Below, in pieces: positions 19,383 through 31,193 of a stretch of 64,000 nt of DNA. Source of the stretch: Okeania sp. SIO1I7 (GTDB lineage Bacteria > Cyanobacteriota > Cyanobacteriia > Cyanobacteriales > Microcoleaceae); assembly GCA_010672585.1 (NCBI GenBank), contig JAAHGF010000004.1, positions 528,356 through 592,355 on the forward strand, read 5' to 3'. Position 1 is the stretch's first letter, and each line of letters begins with the position of its first letter. The notes under the pieces are model-generated. The model was not told the origin of the DNA. It did no database searches and saw only the letters and a list, made by a program, of their open reading frames with translations. The position numbers were made by a program, and so were the translations under genes.

Positions 19383-22190
19383 ATGGTATTACAACCAAAA
19401 ACTCCCTCTAGTCCCTCAACTGCTCCGCGTCGTTTCAAACTCCCCCTCCGTTTGGTTTTAATTATCCCCTTTATTTTGCAAATCTTTGCAGCGGTGGGAT
19501 TAGTGGGTTGGCTCTCCTTTCGCAATGGACGGCAAGCAGTGAATAATGTGGTAGCTCAGTTAAAACAAGAACTGACTTACCGTGTAGAAGCAACAGTCCT
19601 TTCCTTCCTAGAAGTTCCTCACCAAGTCACTCGCATTAATCTAGATGCTATTCGTCAAGGTTATTTGGATGTAGATTCTTCCATTGATATTAATCTGCCT
19701 TTGAGACGTTACTTCCTCAATCAAATTCAACAATTCGATACAGTTAGTGTCATTGGTTATGCTAATGAAAAATTAGAATATCTTGATTTAGAGAAGGAAA
19801 TCGTTGGGGATGACAAGAATCTGATCGTCACCCTATCCGGTCAATCGACAGGTTACACTCAAGTTGTTTATGAGATTGACGAGCAAGGATATCTCGGACG
19901 AGCATTTTCCAAAACCCCTAATTACGATCCGACAGAGCGTCCCTGGTATAGATCGGCAGTTGAAACTGGAGAAGCGGTTTGGTCTCCCATCTTTGTGTTT
20001 GTGAGTCAGCCAAAAATTGGCATTGCTGCTGTAACTCCTGTCTTTGAAGCAGACTCTAAAACTGTAAAGGGTGTCACTGGAGTCAATATAACCCTCGAAA
20101 ACATTAGCAATTTCTTGGAAGAGCTAAGAATTGGCAAATCAGGGCAAGTGTTTATTGTTGAATTGGATGGTTCTTTAGTTGCCACATCTACAGGTGAATC
20201 CCCCCTCCTGATTAAAAAACAGAATCAAGAGTCAGTCACCAAAAGAATCACAGCAACAGAAAGCCAGAACAAGTTAACTCGTGCCAGTGCTGACTATATT
20301 GTAGGGAAATTTGGCGCGTTAGACCAAATCAAAACCCCCGAAAAACTCGACTTTAAATTGGATGGGGAGCGTCAATTTCTGCAAGTAACTCCCCTTAAAG
20401 ACGAGCGGGGTATTGAATGGCTGATTGTTCTCACCATTCCTGAAAAAGACTTCATGGAACAGATCGATGCCAACCGTCGGCAAACCATCGCTCTCTGTTT
20501 CCTGGCTCTAGGAGGAGCAACCACTCTAGGTCTGTTCTCATCCGAGTGGATAGCAAAGCCGATTTTACGCTTGCAAGAATCCGCAGGGGCGATCGCCAAT
20601 GAAGGCAAACTCATTCACAAAGTTGACATTCGAGGTATCGCTGAATTAGAGAATCTCGGCACATCCTTCAACAAAATGTCCGAACACTTGCAAGCATCCT
20701 TTAGTGCTTTAGAACAAGCTAATACCCTACTCGAACAACGAGTGCAAGAGCGAACTGCTGAACTTGAAGTCGCCAAAGAAAAAGCCGAAGTTGCTAACCA
20801 AGCCAAAAGTTCCTTTATTGCCAACATGAGTCACGAATTGAGAAGTCCATTGAATGCGATCCTCGGCTTTGCCCAAATGATGACTCGTTCCCAAAGCCTC
20901 CCTCTCGAACACCAAGAAAACGTCGGTATCATCTACCGCAGTGGAGAACACCTCCTGACTCTCATCAACAACGTCCTCGACCTCTCCAAAATAGAAGCAG
21001 GTCAAACCACCCTCAATGAAAAGAACTTTGACTTGCACCGACTCCTTGAAGACATCCACGATATGTTCCAACTCAAAGCTGACGGCAAAGGGTTGCAATT
21101 GTTACTCGAAAGAGACGAAAGAATACCACGTTACCTGCGCACCGACGAAGTGAAGCTACGTCAAGTCCTGATCAACCTACTCAATAATGCCATCAAATTC
21201 ACAGAAGTAGGAGGTGTTATCCTGCGAGCTAGCACCGTTGATCACCCCAAAAATTCCCAGCTCAAACGGATATCCTTTGCTGTAGAAGACACCGGAGCTG
21301 GAATCGCCCCAGAAGAACTAGACAAACTATTTGAAGCCTTTGTTCAAACTGAAACCGGCAAACAAGCACAAGAAGGAACGGGGTTAGGCTTGCCCATCTC
21401 CCGTAAATTCGTGCAGTTAATGGGTGGTGATATCCAAGTAACCTCTGAAGTGGGAAAAGGGACAATCTTCAGTTTTGAGATTCAAGCTCAAGAGGTGGAA
21501 GCCGAAAACGTAGAAAGCCAAAAACCAAAACGGAGAATCATCGCCCTCGCACCCAAGCAACCCCGCTATCGCATCCTCATCGTCGATGACAAAATCCTCA
21601 ATCGCCAGTTGCTAGTGAAATTACTCAATCCCCTCGGATTTGAACTCAAAGAAGCGAGCAACGGCAAAGAAGCCATCGAAATTTTCGAGGTATGGGAACC
21701 CCATTTGATTTGGATGGATATGCGGATGCCAGTCATGGATGGTTACGAAGCCACCCAGAAGCTCAAAGCCACAACACAAGGACAGGCAACAGCAATAATA
21801 GCCTTAACAGCGAGTGTTCTAGAAGAAGAAAAAGCGATAGTCTTGTCGGCAGGGTGTAATGCTTTTATGAGGAAGCCATTTCGAGAGGAAGATATATTTG
21901 AGGCGATGCACAAACATATCGGTGTGGAGTTTATCTATGAAGAAGTGCAAGAGAAAGAAATCAAACTCACAAGGGAGATATTAACGCCAGAAAATTTAGC
22001 GACATTACCCGAAGAATGGCAAAGAGGATTAAAGGATGCTATTCTGAGTTCAGATCGCAAAGCCATGAATGGTATAGTGGAGAAAATTGCTCTCGAGCAT
22101 GAGGAGTTAGCAGAGGCTTTACAAAAATGTCTTTATAACTTTGAATATGAAAAAATCTTAAACATTTTATCTGAAACATATTATTTATGA
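19383..22190 (+). CDS. Hybrid sensor histidine kinase (dCache-HAMP-HisKA-HATPase-REC), second
   Basis: The start is set at ATG 19383 ([10 protein letters not shown]); only a TTG precedes it. The protein has 935 residues. It has the same architecture as the first kinase: transmembrane helix ([20 protein letters not shown]), dCache sensor with a diverged sequence, second transmembrane helix, HAMP, a coiled coil ([20 protein letters not shown]), HisKA with His484 in [11 protein letters not shown], HATPase_c, REC with Asp779 ([12 protein letters not shown]), and the same helical tail. Sensor domains differ while transmitter and receiver are nearly identical, which suggests different inputs into one output. 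Its stop overlaps the ATG of the next gene by 4 bases, indicating translational coupling to a REC-kinase partner. Confidence 0.9.
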   Translation: MVLQPKTPSSPSTAPRRFKLPLRLVLIIPFILQIFAAVGLVGWLSFRNGRQAVNNVVAQLKQELTYRVEATVLSFLEVPHQVTRINLDAIRQGYLDVDSSIDINLPLRRYFLNQIQQFDTVSVIGYANEKLEYLDLEKEIVGDDKNLIVTLSGQSTGYTQVVYEIDEQGYLGRAFSKTPNYDPTERPWYRSAVETGEAVWSPIFVFVSQPKIGIAAVTPVFEADSKTVKGVTGVNITLENISNFLEELRIGKSGQVFIVELDGSLVATSTGESPLLIKKQNQESVTKRITATESQNKLTRASADYIVGKFGALDQIKTPEKLDFKLDGERQFLQVTPLKDERGIEWLIVLTIPEKDFMEQIDANRRQTIALCFLALGGATTLGLFSSEWIAKPILRLQESAGAIANEGKLIHKVDIRGIAELENLGTSFNKMSEHLQASFSALEQANTLLEQRVQERTAELEVAKEKAEVANQAKSSFIANMSHELRSPLNAILGFAQMMTRSQSLPLEHQENVGIIYRSGEHLLTLINNVLDLSKIEAGQTTLNEKNFDLHRLLEDIHDMFQLKADGKGLQLLLERDERIPRYLRTDEVKLRQVLINLLNNAIKFTEVGGVILRASTVDHPKNSQLKRISFAVEDTGAGIAPEELDKLFEAFVQTETGKQAQEGTGLGLPISRKFVQLMGGDIQVTSEVGKGTIFSFEIQAQEVEAENVESQKPKRRIIALAPKQPRYRILIVDDKILNRQLLVKLLNPLGFELKEASNGKEAIEIFEVWEPHLIWMDMRMPVMDGYEATQKLKATTQGQATAIIALTASVLEEEKAIVLSAGCNAFMRKPFREEDIFEAMHKHIGVEFIYEEVQEKEIKLTREILTPENLATLPEEWQRGLKDAILSSDRKAMNGIVEKIALEHEELAEALQKCLYNFEYEKILNILSETYYL

Positions 22191-23536
22191 TTGAAAATAA
22201 CGGTCGAATTATTGTTGTTGACGATACCCCCGCTAATCTGCATTTATTATCCAATCTTTTGGAGGAACGCGACTATGAAGTTAGAGCTTTCCCCAGTGCT
22301 AAATTAGCACTAATAGGAATGAAAAATTTCCTTCCGGAGTTGATTTTATTGGATATTATGATGCCGCAAATGAATGGTTATGAAATGTGCGAGTATCTCA
22401 AGGAAGATGAACAATGGCGAGATATTCCCGTGATTTTTATCAGTGCATTGAACGAAATTTTTGACAAAGTTAAAGCATTTAGCGTGGGGGCAGTGGATTA
22501 TATTACCAAACCCGTACAAGCTGAAGAAGTTTTAGCTCGCGTTGAAACTCATTTACAACTTTTTCGCTTGCGAGAAATACTCCAAAAAACTAACTTTATT
22601 CAGTCTCAAAAATTAGCCCAACAAAATCGACAACTCAAGACACTCAATCAAGAACTGGAAAAGGCAAATCAAGAGCTGAAAGAGAAATATTTACAACTTG
22701 AAGAGGCACAACTACAACTCGTAAAAAACGAAAAAATGGTAACCTTGGGCAATCTCGTGACTGGAATTGCCCATGAAATTAATAATCCCCTTGGGTTTAT
22801 CGGTGGCAATGTCAACATCGCACAAAAACATCTGCAAGATCTATTAGTAGGACTTTCTCTCTATCGCGAACATTCCCACCTTGATGATGAAATCGTCGCA
22901 GAAATTGAATACCTCGACCTAGAATTTGTTGCTGAAGACTTCCCAAAACTGATTGCGTCAATGCAAGCCGGATACGATATCATTCGTAATATCAGCACAT
23001 CTCTGCGAACATTTGCTCGTACGGATACCAATAAGAAAACCGAGTTTAATTTGCACGAAGGTCTCGATAGTACCTTATTAATTTTAAAATATCGCCTGAA
23101 AGCCAACGAAAACCGTCCTGCTATTGAAATTATTAAAAATTACGGTAATATGCCACCAGTAAAATGTTATGCGGGGCAACTCAATCAAGTATTTATGAAT
23201 ATTTTGGCGAATGCAATTGATGCTTTAGATGAAAGCAATGCCGGAAAAACCTTTCAAGAAATAGAAAAAGAACCAAATCGGATTACTATTACGACAGAGT
23301 TAAGCGAGGATAAACAGAAGGCAATAGTGCAAATTGCCGACAACGGAACGGGAATGCCAGAAGAAGTAAAAGGGAAAATATTCCAACAAGGATTTACCAC
23401 AAAAGAAGTAGGAAAAGGAACGGGGTTGGGCATGGCGATCGCCAATCAAATAGTCACAGAAAAACATGGTGGTAAGATTACCTGTAATTCTCTGGTTGGG
23501 CAAGGTACAATTTTTACAATCATGATTCCCAGATAA
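22187..23536 (+). CDS. Response regulator-histidine kinase (REC-coiled coil-HPK4)
   Basis: A 449-residue soluble protein. REC domain 5-125 with Asp56 ([13 protein letters not shown]) and Lys in TKP. A coiled coil follows (about 130-185, [21 protein letters not shown]). The kinase has its phospho-His196 in [17 protein letters not shown], an H-box of the HEINNP type, and HATPase_c with [17 protein letters not shown] and GTGLGMAIA. It has no sensor of its own, so it probably takes phosphate from the REC-ended hybrid kinase to which it is coupled by an ATGA overlap. A close homologue sits at 31194. Output partner unknown; no DNA-binding domain occurs in the cluster. Confidence 0.9.
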   Translation: MIENNGRIIVVDDTPANLHLLSNLLEERDYEVRAFPSAKLALIGMKNFLPELILLDIMMPQMNGYEMCEYLKEDEQWRDIPVIFISALNEIFDKVKAFSVGAVDYITKPVQAEEVLARVETHLQLFRLREILQKTNFIQSQKLAQQNRQLKTLNQELEKANQELKEKYLQLEEAQLQLVKNEKMVTLGNLVTGIAHEINNPLGFIGGNVNIAQKHLQDLLVGLSLYREHSHLDDEIVAEIEYLDLEFVAEDFPKLIASMQAGYDIIRNISTSLRTFARTDTNKKTEFNLHEGLDSTLLILKYRLKANENRPAIEIIKNYGNMPPVKCYAGQLNQVFMNILANAIDALDESNAGKTFQEIEKEPNRITITTELSEDKQKAIVQIADNGTGMPEEVKGKIFQQGFTTKEVGKGTGLGMAIANQIVTEKHGGKITCNSLVGQGTIFTIMIPR

Positions 23537-23710
23537 AATCTTGCACCTCTTTCAACTGTAGCAAGAACCAGCAAGCAAACATTCCAACTGTACTAATGAT
23601 TCACACAGACAACTGTAAATATTCTTAACTAGCTGGAGTTTCCGAAAAAAAAGAAGTAAACTAGATTTAATATAATCAAAATTAGACTCAACGATGAACA
23701 AACTAAGCCA

Positions 23711-26700
23711 ATGATTGAGACAAAAACAATTAAAATCGCCAATTATCAAGCCCTTGAACTGATTCATGAAAGTAGTCGTACCGAAGTCTATCGCGGTCAT
23801 AACGTGGAGAATGGACAATCAGTCATCATCAAATTGATGCGCAATCAATATCCATCCTTTAGAGAATTGGTGCAGTTTAGAAATCAATATGTAATTAGCA
23901 AAAATCTAGAGATAGAAGGCATCATCAAAACATACACCTTAGAGCGCTACGAAAACCGCTATGCTCTAATTATGGAAGATATGGGGGGGGTATCCTTAGC
24001 CGAATATCAGGGAAAAGCATCCCTGTGTCTGTCTCAATTTCTCAATATTGCCATCCAACTGTCAGAAATTCTACACCAACTCCACAATAACTCGATTATT
24101 CATAAAGATATTAAACCCGCCAATATACTGATTCACCCAGAAACCAAACAAGTAAAATTAATTGATTTTAGTATTTCTACCCTCTTACCGAAAGAAACCC
24201 AAGCAGTTCAAACACCCAATTTCTTAGAAGGAACCCTAGCTTACTTGTCTCCAGAGCAAACAGGACGGATGAATCGGGCAGTAGACTATCGCAGTGATTT
24301 TTATTCACTAGGAGTCACATTTTATGAATTACTGATGGGAGATGTACCCTTTAGGAGTGATGATGCCTTAGAATTGATTCATGCTCATCTGGCCTTGTCT
24401 CCAGAACCTCTCAGTAACTCGGTGGTATTAGGGGATTCTTTATGTCCGCCAAGCCTTTCAGATATTGTTCTCAAGCTGATGGCGAAAAATGCCGAAGAGC
24501 GGTATCAAAGTGCTTTGGGACTGAAATATGACCTGGAAAAATGTCTGAGTCAATATCAAGAAAGTGGGAAAATAGAAGCTTTTGAATTGGGAGCAAGAGA
24601 TAGATGCGATCGCTTTGTGATTCCCGAAAAGCTTTACGGAAGAGATAACGAAGTCCAAGTTCTACTTGATGCCTTCGAGGGAGTGGCTGAAGGAAAAAGT
24701 GAAATGATGCTGGTGGCAGGGTTTTCCGGCATTGGTAAAACGGCTGTGGTTAATGAAGTTCATAAACCGATTGTGAAACAACGAGGCTATTTTGTCAAAG
24801 GGAAATTCGACCAATTCAATCGAAATATTCCCTTCTCTGCCTTTGTACAAGCCTTCCGTAGTTTGATGGGGCAAATTATCAGCGAATCTGATACCGAATT
24901 AGACAATTGGAAAACCAAAATCCGGGAAGCGCTGGGAAATAATGGACAAGTTCTTGTTGATGTCATTCCCGAACTCGAACGAGTCATTGGTCAACAACCT
25001 CCCGCTCCAGAACTTTCCGGGAGTGCTGCCCAAAATCGCTTTAATCTGCTTTTTCAGAAATTTATTGCAGTTTTCACCACAAAAGAACATCCCTTAGTGA
25101 TGTTTTTAGACGATTTGCAATGGGCGGATTCGGCATCGTTAAATCTAATGAAAGTATTGATAGGAGATAATGAGACGGGCTATTTATTGCTATTAGGAGC
25201 GTATCGAGATAATGAAGTGTTTCCGGCTCATCCTCTGATGTTAACCTTAGCAGATTTAGAGAAACAACAAGCGGCTATTTCAACTATTACTCTCGCTCCT
25301 TTATCTACACATCACATCAATCAACTTGTCGCAGAAACTCTGAGTTGCCAAGCTGAACAAGCTCAACCTCTGACAGAATTGGTTTATCAAAAGACCCAAG
25401 GGAATCCCTTTTTCACTACACAGTTCTTGAAAGGATTGTATGAGGATGAATTGATTGTGTTCAACCCCAACTTGGGATTTTGGGAATGCGATTTAGTCAA
25501 GGTGCAAGATGCTGCACTCATCGATGATGTGGTGGAATTTATGGCATCTCGATTGCAAAAGTTGCCCGCAGCAACACAGGAGGTGTTGAAATTGGCTGCT
25601 TGTATTGGCAACCAGTTTGATTTAGAAACTTTGGCTGTTGTTTGTCTAACCCCCTTGGAAGAAGTAGCGAGCAAGCTTTGGAGTGCGCTGCAAGAAGGGG
25701 CGGTCATACCGATTAGCGAAGCCTACAAGTTTTTTCAAGGGGAAATTGATTCTCATTCAACAGAGACGGTTACTGTAAATTATCGTTTCCTGCACGATCG
25801 CGTGCAACAAGCTGCTTATTCTCTCATTCCTGAAGCTCGAAAACAAGAAACACATTTAAAGATTGGTCGTTCGCTGCTAAAAGAGACATCAGAAGTAGAT
25901 TGGGAAGAGAAAATTTTTGGTATTACCAACCACTTGAATAGAGGAAGAAGCTTAATCGTTAATCCTGATGAGAGGCAAAAGTTAAGTCAGCTTAATTTGC
26001 AAGCAGGGTGCAAAGCAAAAGCTGCAACTGCTTACGAGTCAGCTCTTGAGTATTTGTTGTTAGGGATAGATTTACTAGAGGCTGATTGCTGGAAATCTCA
26101 GTATGATTTGACTTTAGCACTATACGAATCTGCAACAGAGTCTTTCTATCTTGATGGCGACTTGCAAAAGATGGAGGAGTTTGCTGATATCGGATTAAAG
26201 AACGCTCAAGATTTACTTGATACGATCGCAATTTATGAGGTCAGAATCCAGGCATTACAAGCTCAACTTAAGTTCCAAGAAGCAATAGATACCGCAATGA
26301 TTATTCTGGAAAAACTAGAGATTCGTAGTTTCCCAGAAAATCCAGAGTCTTTCCATGTCGAGCTTTGGTTAGATGAAGTACGGAAAAACTTGCGAGGTCG
26401 TGCACCTTCGACTCTAGTGAACTTGCCAACGGCAATCGATCCGAAAGCAATTGCAGCCATTCGGATTCTCGCAAGTATTTGCAGTGCGGCTTATAAAGCG
26501 GCACCAATGTTGATGCCATTAATCACTTTTGAACAAGTCAATTTATCAATTAAGTACGGCAATTCTTCCGTTTCTGCTTTTGCCTACGCTGATCAAGGCT
26601 TAGTGTTGTGTGGAATGTGCAACGATATTGAAGTTGGCTATCAATTTGGCGAGCTGGCATCTAAGCTATTGGGAAAAAGTGATAAAGTTTATGCTGCCCG

Positions 26701-29131
26701 AACGTTTCACATTATTAATGCTCATGTCAAGCATAACAAAGAACATTTACGAACAACTTTTGAAGGTTTAAAAACTGCCTATTCAGTCGGACTAGAAACG
26801 GGAGACCTTGAATTTGCAGGTTATGGAGCATTATATTACTCATTGTATTCTTACTTGTGCGGTCAGGAATTATCTGAACTAGAACAAGAGATCACCGCCT
26901 ATAGTCATGGGGTAGAACGCATTAAGCAGGCAACTTCCAAAAACTATATTGATATCTATCGTCAAGCCGTACAGAATTTGCTGGGATGCTCTCAAAATCC
27001 TTGTTTGCTTGTAGGTAAAGCTTATGACGAAGATAAAATGTTACCCATTCACCAAGAAGCTAACGATCTGACTGCTCTATATTATTTAAACTTTAATCGA
27101 GGGCTTCTTTGTTATCTGTTTCAAGAATACGACCGTGCATCTCAAAGTCTCGCGAACGCGCAAAAATATTTAGGAGGAGCAATTGCCACGCCACTCGTTC
27201 CACTTTTCCACTTCTACCAGTCTTTGGTGATGCTCATCCAGTTTGATTGGCAAACAGAAACCAAGCGTCAAACTATTCTCAAACAGATTACAGCCAATCA
27301 AGCAATTCTGAATGACTTTGTAAGTTATGTTCCGGCAAACTATCTCCATAAATGGTGCCTTGTTGAAGCAGAAAAACATCGCGTACTGAGCAATAAACTA
27401 GAAGCGATTGAACTATACGAGCGCGCAATTTCTGGAGCAAAAGAAACCAAATATATCCAAGAGGAAGCCCTAAGTAACGAACTATTCGCTAAATTCTACC
27501 TCGACTGGGGCAAAGAAAAATATGCTGTCATTCATATGCAAGAAGCTTACTATTGCTATGCTCAATGGGGAGCAAAGGCGAAGACGAACGATCTAGAAGA
27601 ACGTTACCCCGAACTGTTAAAGCCAATTTTGCAACGCGGTCTCGCTACCACCAATCGCGTCTCTTCCACCTCAAGCACAAGCATTTCTCAAATTACCAGC
27701 AATTCTTATTCTCAAACCGCAACTGTTGCCAATATTTCCTCCATTCTCGATTTTTCTTCCCTCTTAAAAGCCTCTCAAACCCTATCGGGAGAAATTGAAC
27801 TAGATCGTCTGCTATCAACAGTAATGAAGATTATCATCGAAAATGCCGGAGCTACCAAAGGTGCATTATTATTAGCCAGTGAAACCGGATTGACCATAGA
27901 AACGATCGCCACTCGTACTGAAGATAGCAGTAAATTAACCATAGATTCATTAAATCAATCCATTCCCCTAGAAGAAAATATTGACTTACCCGTAGGATTG
28001 ATTAACTATGTCCGACGCACTACAGAAACTGTACTTTTAGATGGCAAAGCTGCCCAAGAGCAGTTTGCTGCCGATCGCTATTTACTAAGTTTTTCTCCTC
28101 AAAGTTTGCTATGTATACCTTTACTAGAGAGAGGAAAATTAATCGGCATTCTCTATTTAGAAAATAGTTTAACTGCTGATGTGTTTACTAGCGATCGCGT
28201 AGAAATTCTCGATTCCCTCTGCGCTCAAGCAGCGATTTCTATTGAAAATGCCAGATTGTATCAACAAGCGCAACAAGCTCTCAAAGATTTACAAGAAGCT
28301 CAACTGCAATTAGTTCAAAGTGAAAAAATGGCAACCTTGGGCAATTTGGTAGCAGGAGTAGCTCACGAAATTAATAATCCTGTTGGGTTTATTGGCGGGA
28401 ATATTAGCACAGCACAAGAGTATGTACAGGATTTACTTCAAGCTCTGTCTCTCTATCAAGAAAATACATCTCCTTCAGAATCAATGATTACTGAACTAGA
28501 GGATCTTGATATTGACTTTATTGCGGAAGATTTCCCGAAAATGATTGCGTCAATGCAAGCTGGATGCGACCGCATTTGCAATATAAGTACATCTTTGCGA
28601 ACTTTTTCACGCACGGATACCGCAGCCAAAACTGAGTTTAATCTGCACGACGGAATAGATAGCACCTTATTAATCTTAAAATATCGCCTCAAAGCTAATG
28701 AAAACCATCCAGCTATTGAAGTGGTGAAAAATTATGGTGATATTCCCCTAGTGAAATGCTATGCAGGGCAACTCAATCAAGTATTTATGAATCTGTTAGC
28801 CAATGCGATCGATGCGTTAGATGAAAGCAATGCTGGAAAAACTTTTCAAGAAATAGAACAAGAACCCAATCACATTACGATTGAAACAAAATTAAGTAAC
28901 TCCGATCATAGTGTAATTGTGCGTATTTCTGATAATGGAGTGGGAATGCCAGAAGAGGTAAAAGCAAAAATATTCCAGCAAGGATTTACCACCAAAGGAG
29001 TGGGCAAAGGAACAGGCTTAGGGATGGCGATCGCTCAGTCTATCGTCGAAGAAAAACATGGTGGGGCAATATCTTGTCATTCGGAACTCGGAAAAGGGAC
29101 AGAGTTTATGATTGAGCTGCCGATTGGCTGA
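23711..29131 (+). CDS. Ser/Thr kinase-AAA ATPase-GAF-histidine kinase, 1806 residues
   Basis: A soluble multidomain signalling protein. Residues 9-270 are a Hanks-type kinase: Lys41 (VIIKLM), catalytic Asp133 in IHKDIKPANI, with LIDFSIS in the place of DFG. From about 310 comes an AAA_16/STAND-like ATPase with Walker A GFSGIGKT (Lys343) and Walker B-like VMFLDDLQWAD. A long helical tetratricopeptide-like region follows (about 640-1310), then GAF (about 1350-1510), a short coiled coil, and a HEINNP kinase with phospho-His1552 and HATPase_c with GTGLGMAIA. This is the HstK-type architecture of heterocystous and other filamentous cyanobacteria. The 175-bp leader is duplicated at the 19140 relic. 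The transmitter is about as close to the REC-kinases here as they are to each other. Confidence 0.93.
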   Translation: MIETKTIKIANYQALELIHESSRTEVYRGHNVENGQSVIIKLMRNQYPSFRELVQFRNQYVISKNLEIEGIIKTYTLERYENRYALIMEDMGGVSLAEYQGKASLCLSQFLNIAIQLSEILHQLHNNSIIHKDIKPANILIHPETKQVKLIDFSISTLLPKETQAVQTPNFLEGTLAYLSPEQTGRMNRAVDYRSDFYSLGVTFYELLMGDVPFRSDDALELIHAHLALSPEPLSNSVVLGDSLCPPSLSDIVLKLMAKNAEERYQSALGLKYDLEKCLSQYQESGKIEAFELGARDRCDRFVIPEKLYGRDNEVQVLLDAFEGVAEGKSEMMLVAGFSGIGKTAVVNEVHKPIVKQRGYFVKGKFDQFNRNIPFSAFVQAFRSLMGQIISESDTELDNWKTKIREALGNNGQVLVDVIPELERVIGQQPPAPELSGSAAQNRFNLLFQKFIAVFTTKEHPLVMFLDDLQWADSASLNLMKVLIGDNETGYLLLLGAYRDNEVFPAHPLMLTLADLEKQQAAISTITLAPLSTHHINQLVAETLSCQAEQAQPLTELVYQKTQGNPFFTTQFLKGLYEDELIVFNPNLGFWECDLVKVQDAALIDDVVEFMASRLQKLPAATQEVLKLAACIGNQFDLETLAVVCLTPLEEVASKLWSALQEGAVIPISEAYKFFQGEIDSHSTETVTVNYRFLHDRVQQAAYSLIPEARKQETHLKIGRSLLKETSEVDWEEKIFGITNHLNRGRSLIVNPDERQKLSQLNLQAGCKAKAATAYESALEYLLLGIDLLEADCWKSQYDLTLALYESATESFYLDGDLQKMEEFADIGLKNAQDLLDTIAIYEVRIQALQAQLKFQEAIDTAMIILEKLEIRSFPENPESFHVELWLDEVRKNLRGRAPSTLVNLPTAIDPKAIAAIRILASICSAAYKAAPMLMPLITFEQVNLSIKYGNSSVSAFAYADQGLVLCGMCNDIEVGYQFGELASKLLGKSDKVYAARTFHIINAHVKHNKEHLRTTFEGLKTAYSVGLETGDLEFAGYGALYYSLYSYLCGQELSELEQEITAYSHGVERIKQATSKNYIDIYRQAVQNLLGCSQNPCLLVGKAYDEDKMLPIHQEANDLTALYYLNFNRGLLCYLFQEYDRASQSLANAQKYLGGAIATPLVPLFHFYQSLVMLIQFDWQTETKRQTILKQITANQAILNDFVSYVPANYLHKWCLVEAEKHRVLSNKLEAIELYERAISGAKETKYIQEEALSNELFAKFYLDWGKEKYAVIHMQEAYYCYAQWGAKAKTNDLEERYPELLKPILQRGLATTNRVSSTSSTSISQITSNSYSQTATVANISSILDFSSLLKASQTLSGEIELDRLLSTVMKIIIENAGATKGALLLASETGLTIETIATRTEDSSKLTIDSLNQSIPLEENIDLPVGLINYVRRTTETVLLDGKAAQEQFAADRYLLSFSPQSLLCIPLLERGKLIGILYLENSLTADVFTSDRVEILDSLCAQAAISIENARLYQQAQQALKDLQEAQLQLVQSEKMATLGNLVAGVAHEINNPVGFIGGNISTAQEYVQDLLQALSLYQENTSPSESMITELEDLDIDFIAEDFPKMIASMQAGCDRICNISTSLRTFSRTDTAAKTEFNLHDGIDSTLLILKYRLKANENHPAIEVVKNYGDIPLVKCYAGQLNQVFMNLLANAIDALDESNAGKTFQEIEQEPNHITIETKLSNSDHSVIVRISDNGVGMPEEVKAKIFQQGFTTKGVGKGTGLGMAIAQSIVEEKHGGAISCHSELGKGTEFMIELPIG

Positions 29132-29196
29132 ATTTGACGATCGCTTATCATCTTTGTAATAATTAATTGTCAACAATCAAAGAATCGGAGGTCTTT

Positions 29197-31191
29197 ATGA
29201 ACACTTACGATCATAATTTGTGGGTTCTCGACGATGAACGACACACAATTTCCCTCGCAAAATGGCAAAAGACCATTGATGTGATGGCTAATCTTTTTCA
29301 AGCACCTGCAGGGTTTATCGTGCAGCATACAAATCAAGGATATCAGGTGGTCATTGCCAGTCAACAAGAGTCCAATCCCTATCCTGCGGGAGGAGGAATT
29401 ATTCCTCTCAATTGTAATATCTTCTGTCGCAAAATTATGCAAACTCGTGAAAAGCTCTACGTGAAAAATGCTAAAGTCGATCCCTATTGGGATGATAATC
29501 CCGAGGTTGCACAAGATGGTTTTATGTCCTACTATGGCTTACTCGTAAGCTGGCCTGACAATACTCCCTTTGGCACAATTTGCGTGATGGATTTCAAACA
29601 GACAGATTACCAGAAAGACTATTTGGATTTGATGGAAGAACTGCGAAATCTCGTTGAATACGATCTACGACTTTTTGAACAATACCAAACTACAGCCAAA
29701 CTCGCAACGAATCTGGAAAAAAACAATCACGAATTAATGGAAGCCAAAAAACAGGCCGATATCGCCAACCAAGCGAAAAGCTCCTTCATCGCCAATATGA
29801 GCCACGAATTGCGATCACCCCTTAACGCCATCCTGGGATTCACGCAAATCATGACTCGTTCTCAAACTCTCCCCCCAGAACATCAAGAAAGCGTCGGCAT
29901 TATCAACCGCAGTGGAGAGCATCTTTTAACCCTAATTAATAACGTCCTCGACCTCTCCCAAATCGAAGCGGGACGCATTACCCTCAACGAAAAAAACTTT
30001 GACCTGCATCGCCTGCTCGATGACATTCACGATATGTTCCAACTCAAGGCCAATGATAAAGGCTTGCAGTTGCTCTTAGAACCGGCAGAAAATCTCCCCC
30101 GCTACATTCGCACCGATGAAGTCAAACTCCGCCAAATCCTGATTAATTTGATTAACAATGCACTCAAATTTACCGAACGAGGAGGCATTTCTATTCAAGT
30201 CAGCCAGCAATCCTCCCTAACCCTCCTTGGTAAGGGAGAAGGGGGGATGATCCAACAACCAAAAACAATATATTTTGCAGTCGAAGACACCGGAGCAGGA
30301 ATCGCCCCGGAAGAACTCGACAAGCTCTTTCAAGCCTTTAGCCAAACTGAAAGTGGCAAACAAGCGCAGGAAGGTACTGGGTTAGGACTCTCCATCAGTC
30401 GTAAATTTGCAGAGTTAATGGGGGGAGAAATGAGGGTTACCTCTCGCGTGGGAGAAGGAACAGTCTTTAGTTTTGATATTCAATATCAAGAAGTGGCAGC
30501 CACCGATGTAGAAGTATTAAGGGCTAAACGTCGCATCATTGCCCTTGAACCCGGTCAACCCCGCTATCGCATTCTCATTGTCGATGATAAACCCGTCAAT
30601 CGCCAGCTTTTAATCCATTTGCTCAATCCTTTGGGTTTCGAGTTGCAAGAAGCCAGCAATGGTAAAGAAGCTATTAAAATGTGGGAGGAATGGGAACCCC
30701 ATCTGATTTGGATGGATCTGCGGATGCCGGTGATGGACGGATTTGAAGCCACCCAAAAGATTAAAGCCAGCACCAAAGGAAAAGCGACGACAATTATTGC
30801 TCTGACTGCCAGTGTTTTGGAGGAAGAACGGGCGGTGGTATTATCGGTAGGATGCGATGATTTTATGCGCAAACCCTTCCGAGACGAACAAATCTTTAAA
30901 GCTCTCGAACAACATATAGGAATTCGTTACATCTATGAAGAGATAGAGCCTCCCTCTGAGGACAATGCTCAACAAAAGGAAGTACTGACAGCAGAAAATT
31001 TGCAAGCACTCTCCCCAGAACTGCAACTGCAATTGCGTCAGGCGGTGATTAGTGCGAGCAAGAAAAAAATCGGGGCAGTGGTAGCGGCTATTGCAGAACA
31101 AAATCCGGCTTTATCGGAAGCTATCGCTACTTGTTTCCATAACTTTGAATACGATAAAATTTTAGATTTAATTCCCAAAGAGGAGGTTTAA
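29197..31191 (+). CDS. Soluble hybrid histidine kinase (GAF-HisKA-HATPase-REC)
   Basis: The start is set at ATG 29197 because CGGAGG lies 6 bases upstream; an in-frame TTG at 29167 has no such site. The protein has 664 residues. Residues about 10-165 look like a GAF domain (YGLLVSWPDNTPFGTICVMD). HisKA has phospho-His203 in [11 protein letters not shown]. HATPase_c has NLINNALKF, DTGAGI and GTGLGLSIS, and REC has Asp507 (LIWMDLRMPVMDG). The tail is the same helical module as in the membrane kinases. A loop around residue 345 (SSLTLLGKGEGGM) overlaps a dispersed GC-rich micro-repeat and is absent from the two paralogues, so it may be an in-frame insertion. It is followed after 2 bp by a REC-kinase. 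Confidence 0.9.
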   Translation: MNTYDHNLWVLDDERHTISLAKWQKTIDVMANLFQAPAGFIVQHTNQGYQVVIASQQESNPYPAGGGIIPLNCNIFCRKIMQTREKLYVKNAKVDPYWDDNPEVAQDGFMSYYGLLVSWPDNTPFGTICVMDFKQTDYQKDYLDLMEELRNLVEYDLRLFEQYQTTAKLATNLEKNNHELMEAKKQADIANQAKSSFIANMSHELRSPLNAILGFTQIMTRSQTLPPEHQESVGIINRSGEHLLTLINNVLDLSQIEAGRITLNEKNFDLHRLLDDIHDMFQLKANDKGLQLLLEPAENLPRYIRTDEVKLRQILINLINNALKFTERGGISIQVSQQSSLTLLGKGEGGMIQQPKTIYFAVEDTGAGIAPEELDKLFQAFSQTESGKQAQEGTGLGLSISRKFAELMGGEMRVTSRVGEGTVFSFDIQYQEVAATDVEVLRAKRRIIALEPGQPRYRILIVDDKPVNRQLLIHLLNPLGFELQEASNGKEAIKMWEEWEPHLIWMDLRMPVMDGFEATQKIKASTKGKATTIIALTASVLEEERAVVLSVGCDDFMRKPFRDEQIFKALEQHIGIRYIYEEIEPPSEDNAQQKEVLTAENLQALSPELQLQLRQAVISASKKKIGAVVAAIAEQNPALSEAIATCFHNFEYDKILDLIPKEEV

Positions 31192-31193
31192 AG